NCBI GenBank assembly: GCA_031404155.1
Contig: JANNGZ010000053.1
Coordinates: 1-29,544 of the forward strand
DNA: 29,544 nt
Source: JANNGZ01 sp031404155
GTDB taxonomy: Bacteria > Pseudomonadota > Gammaproteobacteria > Burkholderiales > Burkholderiaceae_C
Reading direction: 5' to 3'
Part shown: positions 8,630 through 16,240 of the stretch, piece by piece
Layout of the letters: each line of letters begins with the position of its first letter
How positions within the stretch are numbered: position 1 is the first letter of the stretch
Notes under the pieces: model-generated
Databases searched by the model: none
Seen by the model: the letters and a program-made list of their open reading frames with translations, nothing else
What the model was told of the DNA's origin: nothing
Translations under genes and position numbers: made by a program

Positions 8630-8832
8630 CCGCGGGTTTGTCTGGGTGCCGATTGGCGTGAGTCGTCGGCTCGGTGGGCCTTCCCGGGTCGGCCGAAGAG
8701 CTGGACCACCCAAGCAGACCACTCGCGAACCCGGCGGTAGAAAGGTGTTGCGGCGGTTCACCACCAGATTCTCGGTGATGAACACAAGCCGCAATTCACG
8801 CCGGATTCTAGACACAACCTTTTGGAGAAAAC
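8630..8832 (+). promoter_or_regulatory. Long rpsB 5' leader with hairpin
   Basis: About 200 nt separate the promoter from the rpsB start, with no coding sequence. A hairpin spans 8756–8783 (gttca/tgaac continuing into cacc/ggtg with one mismatch, loop agattctc). A GC-rich region near 8674–8703 can also pair (gctc/gagc with ggcc/ggcc). The Shine-Dalgarno GGAG (8824–8827) precedes the ATG by 5 nt. In E. coli, S2 represses its own operon through the rpsB leader. A similar role here is inferred from position only. Confidence 0.4.
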
Positions 8833-9576
8833 ATGTCCGTCACGATGCGTGAAATGCTGGAAGCCGGTGTCCATTTTGGCCACCAGACCCGTTTCTGGAA
8901 CCCGCGGATGGCGCCGTACATCTACGGCCACCGCAACAAGATCCACATCATCAACCTCGAGAAGACGCAGCCGCTCTTCGAGGGCGCGATGAAGTTCGTG
9001 CGCCAGCTCGCTTCCAAGCGCGGCACCATCTTGATGGTCGGGACCAAGCGCCAGGCGCGTGAAGTCACCGCGCTGGAAGCCAAGCGCGCCGGCATGCCCT
9101 ATGTCGACCAGCGCTGGCTCGGCGGCATGCTGACCAACTTCAAGACGGTCAAGGGGTCGCTGAAGAAGCTAAAGGAAATGCAGGCCCAGGTCGAGGCCGG
9201 CATCCAGCCCTCAATCAAGAAGGAAGCGCTGATGTTCCAGCGCGACATCGCCAAGCTGGAGAAGGACATCGGCGGCATCGCCGACATGGCCGCGCTGCCC
9301 GACGCGCTGTTCGTGATCGACGTGGGTTACCACAAGATCGCGATTGCCGAAGCCAACAAGCTCGGCATTCCGGTGGTGGGCATCGTCGACTCGAACCACT
9401 CGCCGCTGGGCATCGACTACGTGATCCCCGGCAACGACGACTCGGCCAAGGCGGTGGCGCTGTATGCGCGTGCCGTGGCCGACGCGGTGCTCGAAGGCAA
9501 GGCCAACGCCACGCAAGAGGTGGTGCAGGTGGCGGCCAGCGGCGACGAGTTTGTCGAGGTCAACGAAGGGTCCTGA
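8833..9576 (+). CDS. rpsB: 30S ribosomal protein S2
   Basis: S2 binds the 30S body between head and platform and is needed for S1 attachment. The 247-residue protein starts [20 protein letters not shown] and contains [33 protein letters not shown] and [26 protein letters not shown], all hallmark S2 segments. The ATG has GGAG five bases upstream. tsf follows after 82 bp that contain a strong hairpin terminator, the same arrangement as the E. coli rpsB–tsf operon. Confidence 0.99.
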   Translation: MSVTMREMLEAGVHFGHQTRFWNPRMAPYIYGHRNKIHIINLEKTQPLFEGAMKFVRQLASKRGTILMVGTKRQAREVTALEAKRAGMPYVDQRWLGGMLTNFKTVKGSLKKLKEMQAQVEAGIQPSIKKEALMFQRDIAKLEKDIGGIADMAALPDALFVIDVGYHKIAIAEANKLGIPVVGIVDSNHSPLGIDYVIPGNDDSAKAVALYARAVADAVLEGKANATQEVVQVAASGDEFVEVNEGS

Positions 9577-9609
9577 ACCCCGCGTTGCCACGAGCCACAG
9601 GCTTGATCG

Positions 9610-9635
9610 AAGGGGGCTGACAAGGCCCCCTTTTT
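9610..9635 (+). terminator. Intrinsic terminator/attenuator between rpsB and tsf
   Basis: The stem aagggggc (9610–9617) pairs perfectly with gcccccct plus one further t (9625–9632), leaving a 7-nt loop (tgacaag). It is followed directly by a T run. It is shaped as a classical Rho-independent terminator yet sits inside the operon, so it probably lets only part of the transcription continue into tsf and sets the S2:EF-Ts ratio. tsf has its own Shine-Dalgarno 12 bp downstream. Confidence 0.82.
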
Positions 9636-9658
9636 CCAATCGATACGGAGATTTTCAG

Positions 9659-10549
9659 ATGCCCGCAATTACCGCAAGCATGGTCGCCGAACTGCGCGCC
9701 AAGACCGACGCGCCGATGATGGAATGCAAGAAGGCGCTCACCGAAGCCGACGGCAACAGTGAGCGTGCCGAAGAAATCCTGCGCGTGAAGCTCGGCAACA
9801 AGGCCGGCAAGGCCGCCTCGCGCATCACCGCCGAGGGCGTGGTGGCGGCCGCCGTGAGCGGCAGCACCGGCGCGATGGTCGAAGTCAACTGCGAGACCGA
9901 CTTCGTCTCGAAGAACGACTCCTTCCTCGCTTTCACCAAGGCCTGTGCGCAACTGGTGGCCGACAAGAACCCGGCCGATGTGAGCGTGCTTTCGGCGCTG
10001 GGGTACAGCCAGGACGGTTTCGGCCCGACGCTCGAAGAGGTGCGCAAGGGCTTGATCGGCAAGATCGGAGAGAACCTGTCGATCCGCCGCTTCAAGCGCT
10101 ACTCGGGTGGCGGCAAGCTGGCCAGCTACCTTCACGGCACCCGCATCGGCGTGATGGTCGAGTTCGAGGGTGACGACGTGGCGGCCAAGGACGTGGCGAT
10201 GCATGTGGCGGCGATGAAGCCGGCCGCGCTGTCGCAAGCCAATGTGCCTGCCGACCTGGTCGAGAAGGAACGCAAGATCGCGGCGGAGAAGGCCGCGGAA
10301 TCCGGCAAGCCGGCCGAGATCGTGGCCAAGATGGTCGAGGGCTCGGTGCAGAAGTTCCTCAAGGAGGTGTCGCTGCTGAACCAGGCCTTCGTCAAGAACG
10401 ACAAGCAGACGGTCGAGCAGATGCTCAAGGCGGCCAACACCACGGTCAAGAGCTTCACGCTTTACGTGGTGGGCGAGGGCATCGAGAAGAAGCAGGACGA
10501 CTTCGCGGCCGAAGTCGCCGCGCAGGTGGCCGCAGCCAAGGGCGCTTGA
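9659..10549 (+). CDS. tsf: Translation elongation factor Ts
   Basis: EF-Ts exchanges GDP for GTP on EF-Tu during elongation. The 296-residue product begins with a UBA-like domain ([20 protein letters not shown]). It carries the Tu-contacting TDFV motif within [10 protein letters not shown] at about residues 77–86, followed by the core and coiled-coil regions. Length is normal for the family. The ATG at 9659 is preceded by GGAG (9647–9650) at an 8-nt spacing. It is downstream of the rpsB attenuator and upstream of pyrH. Confidence 0.99.
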   Translation: MPAITASMVAELRAKTDAPMMECKKALTEADGNSERAEEILRVKLGNKAGKAASRITAEGVVAAAVSGSTGAMVEVNCETDFVSKNDSFLAFTKACAQLVADKNPADVSVLSALGYSQDGFGPTLEEVRKGLIGKIGENLSIRRFKRYSGGGKLASYLHGTRIGVMVEFEGDDVAAKDVAMHVAAMKPAALSQANVPADLVEKERKIAAEKAAESGKPAEIVAKMVEGSVQKFLKEVSLLNQAFVKNDKQTVEQMLKAANTTVKSFTLYVVGEGIEKKQDDFAAEVAAQVAAAKGA

Positions 10550-10652
10550 CCACAGGGCCGTTGCCGCCGCGGGCGGTGGTGACGGCGCGGCGCAGCGGCT
10601 TAAACTCTGCGCCGGTCGACGCCCACCCCTCATCTTCAAGGAGACACGCCGA

Positions 10653-11363
10653 ATGCCGGCCTACAAGCGCATCCTGTTGAAGCTCTCCGGCGAAGCCCTG
10701 ATGGGCGACGACGCGTTTGGCATCAACCGCGCCACCATCGTGCGCATGGTGCGCGAGGTGCAGGAGGTGACCCAACTCGGCTGCGAGGTGGCGGTTGTGA
10801 TCGGCGGCGGCAACATCTTTCGCGGCGTGGCCGGCGGCTCGGTGGGCATGGAGCGCGCCACCGCCGACTACATGGGCATGCTGGCCACCGTGATGAACGC
10901 GTTGGCCCTGGGCGACACGATGCGCCAGGAAGGCATGACCGCACGCGTGATGAGCGCGATCGCGATCGAGCAGGTGGTCGAGCCCTATGTGCGGCCGAAG
11001 GCGCTGCAGTATCTCGAAGAGGGCAAGATCGTGATCTTCGCCGCCGGCACCGGCAACCCGTTCTTCACCACCGACACCGCGGCCGCACTGCGCGGCGCCG
11101 AGATCGGCGCCGAAATCGTGCTCAAGGCCACCAAGGTCGACGGTGTCTACAGCGCCGACCCGAAGAAGGACCCGAACGCCACGCGCTATTCGCGCATCAG
11201 CTTCGACGAGGCCATCGCGCGCAACCTGCAGGTGATGGACGCCACCGCGTTTGCGCTCTGCCGCGACCAGAAGCTGCCGATCAAGGTGTTCTCGATTTTC
11301 AAGCCCGGCGCTCTCAAGCGCGTTGTGCAGGGCGAGGACGAGGGCACACTGGTCCATGTGTAG
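10653..11363 (+). CDS. pyrH: Uridylate kinase (UMP kinase)
   Basis: PyrH phosphorylates UMP to UDP and is the hexameric bacterial type, unrelated to eukaryotic UMP/CMP kinases. The 236-residue product shows the amino-acid-kinase fold signatures [11 protein letters not shown] (about 8–18), [11 protein letters not shown] (about 48–58), [13 protein letters not shown] (about 132–144) and [14 protein letters not shown] (about 163–176). AAGGAG (10638–10643) is 9 nt before the ATG. The 103-bp gap after tsf has a possible −10 (TAAACT, 10601–10606) but no convincing −35. frr starts 12 bp downstream. Confidence 0.98.
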   Translation: MPAYKRILLKLSGEALMGDDAFGINRATIVRMVREVQEVTQLGCEVAVVIGGGNIFRGVAGGSVGMERATADYMGMLATVMNALALGDTMRQEGMTARVMSAIAIEQVVEPYVRPKALQYLEEGKIVIFAAGTGNPFFTTDTAAALRGAEIGAEIVLKATKVDGVYSADPKKDPNATRYSRISFDEAIARNLQVMDATAFALCRDQKLPIKVFSIFKPGALKRVVQGEDEGTLVHV

Positions 11364-11375
11364 GGGATAGAAGCC

Positions 11376-11936
11376 ATGACGATCGTCGACATCAAAAAAA
11401 CCGCCGAAACGAAGATGGCCAAGTCCATTGACGCGTTCAAGGGCGAGTTGCACAAGATCCGCACCGGCCGCGCCCACCCGGGCCTGCTCGACCAGGTGCA
11501 TGTGGAGTACTACGGCTCGATGGTGCCGATCAGCCAGGTGGCCAACGTGAGCCTGCTCGATGCGCGCACGATCACCGTGCAGCCTTGGGAGAAGGGCTTA
11601 GGGGCGAAGATCGAAAAGGCGATTCGCGAGAGCGACCTCGGCCTCAACCCGAGCGCGCAGGGCGACCTGCTGCGGGTGCCGATGCCGGCGCTGACCGAAG
11701 AGCGCCGCAGAGAGCTCACGAAGGTGGTGCGCCATGCTGGCGAGGACTGCAAGATTGCGGTGCGCAACCTGCGTCGCGATGCCAACGAGCATCTGAAGAA
11801 GCTGCTCAAGGACAAGGCCGTAGCCGAGGACGAAGAGCGTCGCGCACAGGACGACGTGCAAAAGCTCACCGACCGGGTCATCGCCGAGATCGACCGCCTG
11901 GTGCACGGCAAGGAAGCCGAGATCCTTGCGGTTTGA
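11376..11936 (+). CDS. frr: Ribosome recycling factor
   Basis: RRF, together with EF-G, splits the post-termination ribosome. The 186-residue product has the expected length. It contains [13 protein letters not shown] (about residues 28–40), [22 protein letters not shown], and the C-terminal helix region with [16 protein letters not shown] and [16 protein letters not shown]. These belong to the three-helix bundle plus hinge domain of the family. AGGGGA (11362–11367), overlapping the pyrH stop, can serve as Shine-Dalgarno at 8 nt. A GC-rich extragenic element follows the stop. Confidence 0.99.
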   Translation: MTIVDIKKTAETKMAKSIDAFKGELHKIRTGRAHPGLLDQVHVEYYGSMVPISQVANVSLLDARTITVQPWEKGLGAKIEKAIRESDLGLNPSAQGDLLRVPMPALTEERRRELTKVVRHAGEDCKIAVRNLRRDANEHLKKLLKDKAVAEDEERRAQDDVQKLTDRVIAEIDRLVHGKEAEILAV

Positions 11937-11939
11937 AAT

Positions 11940-12004
11940 GGCCCCCCCAAGCTCGCTTCGCTCGCGCCCCCCCGAGGGGGAGCTCAGGCCGCGTGGGAGC
12001 GGCC
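11940..12004. repeat. Burkholderiales-type GC-rich extragenic element
   Basis: Directly after the frr stop lies a C-run, then gctcgcttcgctcgc (a gctcgc pair around ttc), another C-run, and gaggggg. A second hairpin follows, ggccgc/gcggcc (11987–12004) with loop gtggga. Elements of this composition are scattered between genes in many Burkholderiales genomes. It separates frr from uppS inside an otherwise tight gene run and may act as a processing or pausing site. Confidence 0.6.
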
Positions 12005-12055
12005 CGGTGCCGGACTGAGTCCGCGCTTACCGTGCCACGCAACCAGTCCACCGTC

Positions 12056-12781
12056 GTGTCCAACGACTCCAAGCTGCCACGTCATGTGGCGATCGTGCTG
12101 GACGGCAACGGCCGCTGGGCGCGCAAGCGTTTCATGCCGCGCCTGTACGGCCACAAACACGGCCTGGACACGTTGGTGCGCACGATCAGGTCCTGTGGCG
12201 ACCGCGGCATCGAGTACCTGACCGTCTACGCCTTCTCCACCGAAAACTGGAAGCGCCCGGAAGACGAGGTCTCGGGCCTGATGGACCTGGTGCTGGTCGC
12301 GGTGTCGAAGTACTTGGCCAAGCTTGCGGGAGACGGCGTGCGCATCCGCATCGTCGGCGACCGCGATTCGGTGTCGCAGAAGCTGCGCGACACCTGGGAC
12401 CGCGTCGAAGCCACCACTGCGGCGAACACGGGCATCACGCTGATCATCGCGTTCAACTATGGCGGGCGCTGGGACGTGGTGCAGGCCTGCAAGCGCGCCA
12501 TCGCCAATGGCGTGACCGCCGAGCAGCTCGACGAAGCGACGCTCGCCGGCTACACCGCGATGAGCTTTGCGCCCGACCCCGACCTCTTCATCCGCACCGG
12601 CGGCGAGGTGCGGATCAGCAACTTCCTGATCTGGCAGGTGGCGTACTCCGAGCTCTATTTCACCGACTGCCTCTGGCCGGACTTCGACGACCAGCAGCTC
12701 GACGCCGCGCTCGCCTCCTACGCCAGCCGAGACCGCCGCTTCGGCGGCGTCAAGACCTCCGACCCGGCGCTCGCCGGCTGA
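12056..12781 (+). CDS. uppS: Isoprenyl transferase (undecaprenyl diphosphate synthase)
   Basis: UppS condenses isopentenyl diphosphate onto farnesyl diphosphate with cis geometry to give the C55 lipid carrier for peptidoglycan and O-antigen. The product shows the catalytic Asp (D16) in IVLDGNGRWARKR, then YGHKHG, TVYAFSTENWKRP, and the C-terminal PDLFIRTGGEVRISNFLIWQ and AYSELYFTDCLWPDF stretches. No ATG is available in frame before the conserved core. GTG at 12056 gives 241 residues with a typical N-terminus (MSNDSKLPRH). GTG at 12032 would give 249. Neither has a clear Shine-Dalgarno, so the start is uncertain while the function is firm. Confidence 0.95.
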   Translation: MSNDSKLPRHVAIVLDGNGRWARKRFMPRLYGHKHGLDTLVRTIRSCGDRGIEYLTVYAFSTENWKRPEDEVSGLMDLVLVAVSKYLAKLAGDGVRIRIVGDRDSVSQKLRDTWDRVEATTAANTGITLIIAFNYGGRWDVVQACKRAIANGVTAEQLDEATLAGYTAMSFAPDPDLFIRTGGEVRISNFLIWQVAYSELYFTDCLWPDFDDQQLDAALASYASRDRRFGGVKTSDPALAG

Positions 12782-12802
12782 GAGACTGAGAGTTTTTCGA
12801 TC

Positions 12803-13636
12803 ATGCTCGGCCAGCGTGTCATCACCGCCCTTGTGCTGCTGGCCCTGCTGGTGCCTGCGATGCTCGCGCGGTCGCCATGGCCCTTCGCCGTGCTCACGCT
12901 GCTGATGATCGGCGCCGCGGGTTGGGAGTGGGGGCGCTTGAGCGGTGCGTCCTTTGCCGTCGCGCTTGCGTTGGGGGTGGTCGTCGCCGCGGTGAGCTAT
13001 GCGCTGTGCTGGTTCACCGCTCATCGGTCCAGCGCGCCGATGTGGTGGGGTGCAGCCGCCGCCTGGGTTCTGGGCGGCGCGCTGGCCTTGCGGGCCGGGC
13101 CAAGCGGCTGGTCGCGCCTGCCGCCCTGGTGGCGCTGCGTGCTCGGTGTTCTGGTGCTGGCCCTCGGCTGGACCGCGATCTTTCAGGCACACGCCATCGG
13201 CGTCAATTTCCTGCTCTCGACGATGGCGCTGGTGTGGGCTGCCGACATTGCCGCGTATGCCGGTGGCAGGGCGTTCGGCAAACACAAACTCGCGCCGACG
13301 ATCAGCCCGGGCAAGAGCTGGGAGGGTGTCCTCAGCGGCATCTTCGGCGCGCTCGCGCTGGCGGCCATGTGGATCACGCTCGACCGCCGCTTCGGCTTCG
13401 ATTCGCCGAGCCTGTATTCGCAACTGCTGGATCGGGTCGGGGGGCTCGGCCTGGTGCTCGCGGTGCTCGGCCTGTGCGCGATGAGCGTCGTCGGCGACCT
13501 GTTCGAGTCGCTGGTCAAGCGCGCCGCCGGCGCCAAGGATTCCAGCGGCCTCTTGCCGGGCCATGGCGGCGTGTTGGACCGCATCGACGCGCTGCTGCCG
13601 GTGCTACCGATCGCCATGGCGTTGGGGTCGCTTTGA
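12803..13636 (+). CDS. cdsA: Phosphatidate cytidylyltransferase
   Basis: CdsA makes CDP-diacylglycerol from phosphatidate and CTP in the inner membrane and is the entry to all phospholipid synthesis. The 277-residue product is highly hydrophobic, with about seven to eight membrane segments beginning at residue 5. It carries the family signature in its C-terminal quarter ([20 protein letters not shown], then [18 protein letters not shown]). GKSWEG (about residues 170–175) is also conserved. It starts 21 bp after uppS. Its TGA stop overlaps the TTG start of dxr, which suggests coupled translation. Confidence 0.97.
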   Translation: MLGQRVITALVLLALLVPAMLARSPWPFAVLTLLMIGAAGWEWGRLSGASFAVALALGVVVAAVSYALCWFTAHRSSAPMWWGAAAAWVLGGALALRAGPSGWSRLPPWWRCVLGVLVLALGWTAIFQAHAIGVNFLLSTMALVWAADIAAYAGGRAFGKHKLAPTISPGKSWEGVLSGIFGALALAAMWITLDRRFGFDSPSLYSQLLDRVGGLGLVLAVLGLCAMSVVGDLFESLVKRAAGAKDSSGLLPGHGGVLDRIDALLPVLPIAMALGSL

Positions 13637-14832
13637 AGCCGGGGCAACGGATCACCATTCTCGGCGCCACCGGCTCGATCGGCGTCAGCACGCTCGAGGT
13701 GATCGCACGCCACCCGGGCCGCTTCGAGGTTTTTGCGCTGACCGCGCAGGGCCGCATCGACGAGCTTGCCGCGCAATGCCTGCAGTTCAGGCCGCGCTTC
13801 GCGGCGGTGCCCGATGCCGCGGCCGCGCGGCGCCTGCGTGAAGCGCTGAAGCGCGAAGGCTCGCGCACCGAGGTGCTCGCCGGCACGCAGGCCTTGTGCG
13901 ACCTCGCCGCACACCCCGAGGTGGACACCGTGATGGCCGCGATCGTCGGTGCCGCCGGCCTGGCACCTTGCCTTGCGGCGGCTCGCGCCGGCAAGCGCCT
14001 GCTGCTGGCGAACAAGGAAGCGCTGGTGGTCGGCGGCGCCTTGTTCATGAACGCGGTGCGCGACGGTGGTGCGACGCTGCTGCCGATCGACAGCGAACAC
14101 TCGGCGATCTTCCAGTGCCTGCCCGAAGACCGCGCCACCTGGCACGAGCGCATCGACCATATCGTGCTCACCGGCTCGGGCGGCCCGTTTCGCGAGCGCT
14201 CGGTGGCGTCGCTTGCCGGGGTTACCCCGGACCAGGCCTGCGCGCACCCCAACTGGGTGATGGGCCGCAAGATCTCGGTCGATTCGGCGACGATGATGAA
14301 CAAGGCGCTCGAAGTGATCGAGGCGCGCTGGCTGTTCGACCTGGCGCCGGAGCAAATCCTAGTCGTGATCCACCCGCAACGCATCATCCACTCGATGGTG
14401 GTCTGCCGCGACGCGTCGGTGCTGGCGCAGCTCGGCACGCCCGACATGAAGGGTCCGATCGCCTATGGGCTGTCATTCCCCGAACGCATCGAATCCGGCG
14501 CCGAGGCGCTGGACTTCCTGAGCCTGAGGGCGCTGACCTTCGAGGCGCCGGACCGCGCCCACTTCCCCGGCCTCTTCCTCGCGTGGGACGCTTTGCGAGG
14601 CCCCGAGGGCAGCAGCGCGGTGCTCAATGCGGCCAACGAAGTGGCTGTGGCCGCGTTCCTCGCCGGAACCATCGGCTACCTCGACATTCACAGGATCAAT
14701 GCACAAACCATCGAGGCGGTGCAACCCGGGTTGCCCGCCAGCCCGACGCTCGCCGACCTGCTCGCGCTGGACGAGCGGGCCCGCGCCCATGCGCGGGCTC
14801 TAGCGCAGCGCCTGAACACAGCGGCACACTGA
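13633..14832 (+). CDS. dxr: 1-deoxy-D-xylulose 5-phosphate reductoisomerase
   Basis: Dxr converts DXP to 2-C-methyl-D-erythritol 4-phosphate with NADPH, the committed step of the MEP isoprenoid pathway. The NADPH motif GATGSIG is at residues 11–17. The metal-binding acids are Asp153 and Glu155 in [10 protein letters not shown] and Glu227 in [32 protein letters not shown] is also conserved. The only start near the conserved N-terminus is TTG at 13633, which overlaps the cdsA stop (TTGA). It gives 399 residues, against 398 in E. coli. A short loop after the active-site acids is about seven residues shorter than in E. coli. Product and start agree well. Confidence 0.97.
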   Translation: MKPGQRITILGATGSIGVSTLEVIARHPGRFEVFALTAQGRIDELAAQCLQFRPRFAAVPDAAAARRLREALKREGSRTEVLAGTQALCDLAAHPEVDTVMAAIVGAAGLAPCLAAARAGKRLLLANKEALVVGGALFMNAVRDGGATLLPIDSEHSAIFQCLPEDRATWHERIDHIVLTGSGGPFRERSVASLAGVTPDQACAHPNWVMGRKISVDSATMMNKALEVIEARWLFDLAPEQILVVIHPQRIIHSMVVCRDASVLAQLGTPDMKGPIAYGLSFPERIESGAEALDFLSLRALTFEAPDRAHFPGLFLAWDALRGPEGSSAVLNAANEVAVAAFLAGTIGYLDIHRINAQTIEAVQPGLPASPTLADLLALDERARAHARALAQRLNTAAH

Positions 14833-14839
14833 CCCCAAG

Positions 14840-16213
14840 ATGCTCACCACCGTTCTCGCCTTCCTGCTCACGCTCGGTGTGCTGATCGTGATCCACGAGT
14901 ACGGCCACTACCGGGTGGCACGTGCTTGCGGCGTCAAGGTGCTGCGCTTCTCGGTGGGCTTCGGGCGTGTCTTGTGGCGCCGCCAGCGCTCGCCCAACGA
15001 CACCGAATTTGTGATCTGTGCCCTGCCGCTGGGCGGCTATGTGCGCATGCTCGACGAACGCGAAGGCGAGGTGGCGCCGCACGAGCGCGAGCAGGCCTTC
15101 AACCGCAAGACGCTGTGGCAGCGCACCGCCATCGTCGCCGCGGGGCCGGCGGCCAACCTGTTGCTGGCGGTGTTGCTCTACGCCGCGGCGCATTGGGTCG
15201 GCATCGACGAGCCCAAGGCGCTGCTGGCCTCGCCGCCCGCGGGCTCGCTCGCAGAGAGGGCCGGGCTGCATGCCGGCGACCATGTGCGCGCGGTTTCGCG
15301 CAATGGCAGCGACTGGGACGAAGTCGAATCGCTGACCGACCTGCGCTGGCAGGTGATGCAGTCCGCGCTGCGCGGCGAGCCGCTACACCTGATGGTGAGC
15401 GCGCCCGGCGCGCAGAGCCAACGCGCGCTGCGCCTGGAGCTGAACCGGGTGGCGGGCGAGGACATCGACGCCGCGGTGATCGGGCGCATCGGTGTCGGTT
15501 CGCCGTACCGCGGCGACGCGGTCTTCGGCGAGGTGAAACCCGCCGGGCCGGCAGCGCAGGCCGGCCTGCGCGCCGGCGACCGGGTCCGCCGCGTCGACGG
15601 CCAGCCGGTGGCCGATGCGCAGGCGCTGATCGCCGCGATCCGCGGGAGCGTGCGCGACGGCATCGTGCGGCCCTTGTCGATGGCGCTCGGCCGCGCCGGC
15701 CAGGAAATCGAGATCGTGGTCACGCCGCGTCTGGTCGGCGAGGGCAAACGCGCCTTCGGCCGGATCGAGGCGCTGGTCGGTACCGCGCCCGAGATGGTGA
15801 CCGTGCGGCATGGCCCGGTCGAAGGCCTGAAGCGCGGCGTCACGCGCACCTGGGAGGTGTCGGCGCTGAGCCTGAAAATGCTCGGCCGCATGTTGATCGG
15901 CGAGGCCTCGCTGAAGAACCTCTCGGGCCCGATCACGATTGCAGACTACGCGGGGCAATCGGTGCAGCAGGGCCTGGCCTATTACCTCGGCTTCCTGGCC
16001 ATGGTGAGCGTGAGCCTTGGCGTGCTCAACCTGCTCCCGCTGCCGATGCTCGATGGCGGGCACCTGATGTATTATCTTTTCGAGGGTGTGACCGGCCGAC
16101 CGGTCTCCGAACTGTGGCTCAAGTGGCTGCAACGTGGCGGGGCAGCGATCATGTTGTTGCTGATGTCCCTCGCTCTGTCCAACGATGTGGCCCGCCTCCT
16201 GGGCCTGCACTGA
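14840..16213 (+). CDS. rseP: RIP metalloprotease RseP (site-2 protease)
   Basis: RseP is an inner-membrane zinc protease that cleaves anti-sigma factor RseA, releasing sigma-E during envelope stress. It also clears remnant signal peptides. The 457-residue protein has the zinc motif HEYGH at residues 19–23 in the first membrane helix. Two periplasmic PDZ domains follow (about 110–200 and 205–290, the second with AAQAGLRAGDRVRRVDG). The second active-site motif is NLLPLPMLDGGHL near residue 400, with a final membrane segment at the end. It starts 7 bp after dxr and is followed by bamA, whose product is part of the system that sigma-E monitors. Confidence 0.97.
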   Translation: MLTTVLAFLLTLGVLIVIHEYGHYRVARACGVKVLRFSVGFGRVLWRRQRSPNDTEFVICALPLGGYVRMLDEREGEVAPHEREQAFNRKTLWQRTAIVAAGPAANLLLAVLLYAAAHWVGIDEPKALLASPPAGSLAERAGLHAGDHVRAVSRNGSDWDEVESLTDLRWQVMQSALRGEPLHLMVSAPGAQSQRALRLELNRVAGEDIDAAVIGRIGVGSPYRGDAVFGEVKPAGPAAQAGLRAGDRVRRVDGQPVADAQALIAAIRGSVRDGIVRPLSMALGRAGQEIEIVVTPRLVGEGKRAFGRIEALVGTAPEMVTVRHGPVEGLKRGVTRTWEVSALSLKMLGRMLIGEASLKNLSGPITIADYAGQSVQQGLAYYLGFLAMVSVSLGVLNLLPLPMLDGGHLMYYLFEGVTGRPVSELWLKWLQRGGAAIMLLLMSLALSNDVARLLGLH

Positions 16214-16240
16214 CCGCCCTCCGGCCCTGGCACCTCCCCG

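Noticed and set aside
11941..11980. Possible CRISPR or insertion-sequence end in the GC-rich element after frr
   Set aside because: There are no repeated spacer units, no transposase gene and no target duplication. It fits a common extragenic repeat.
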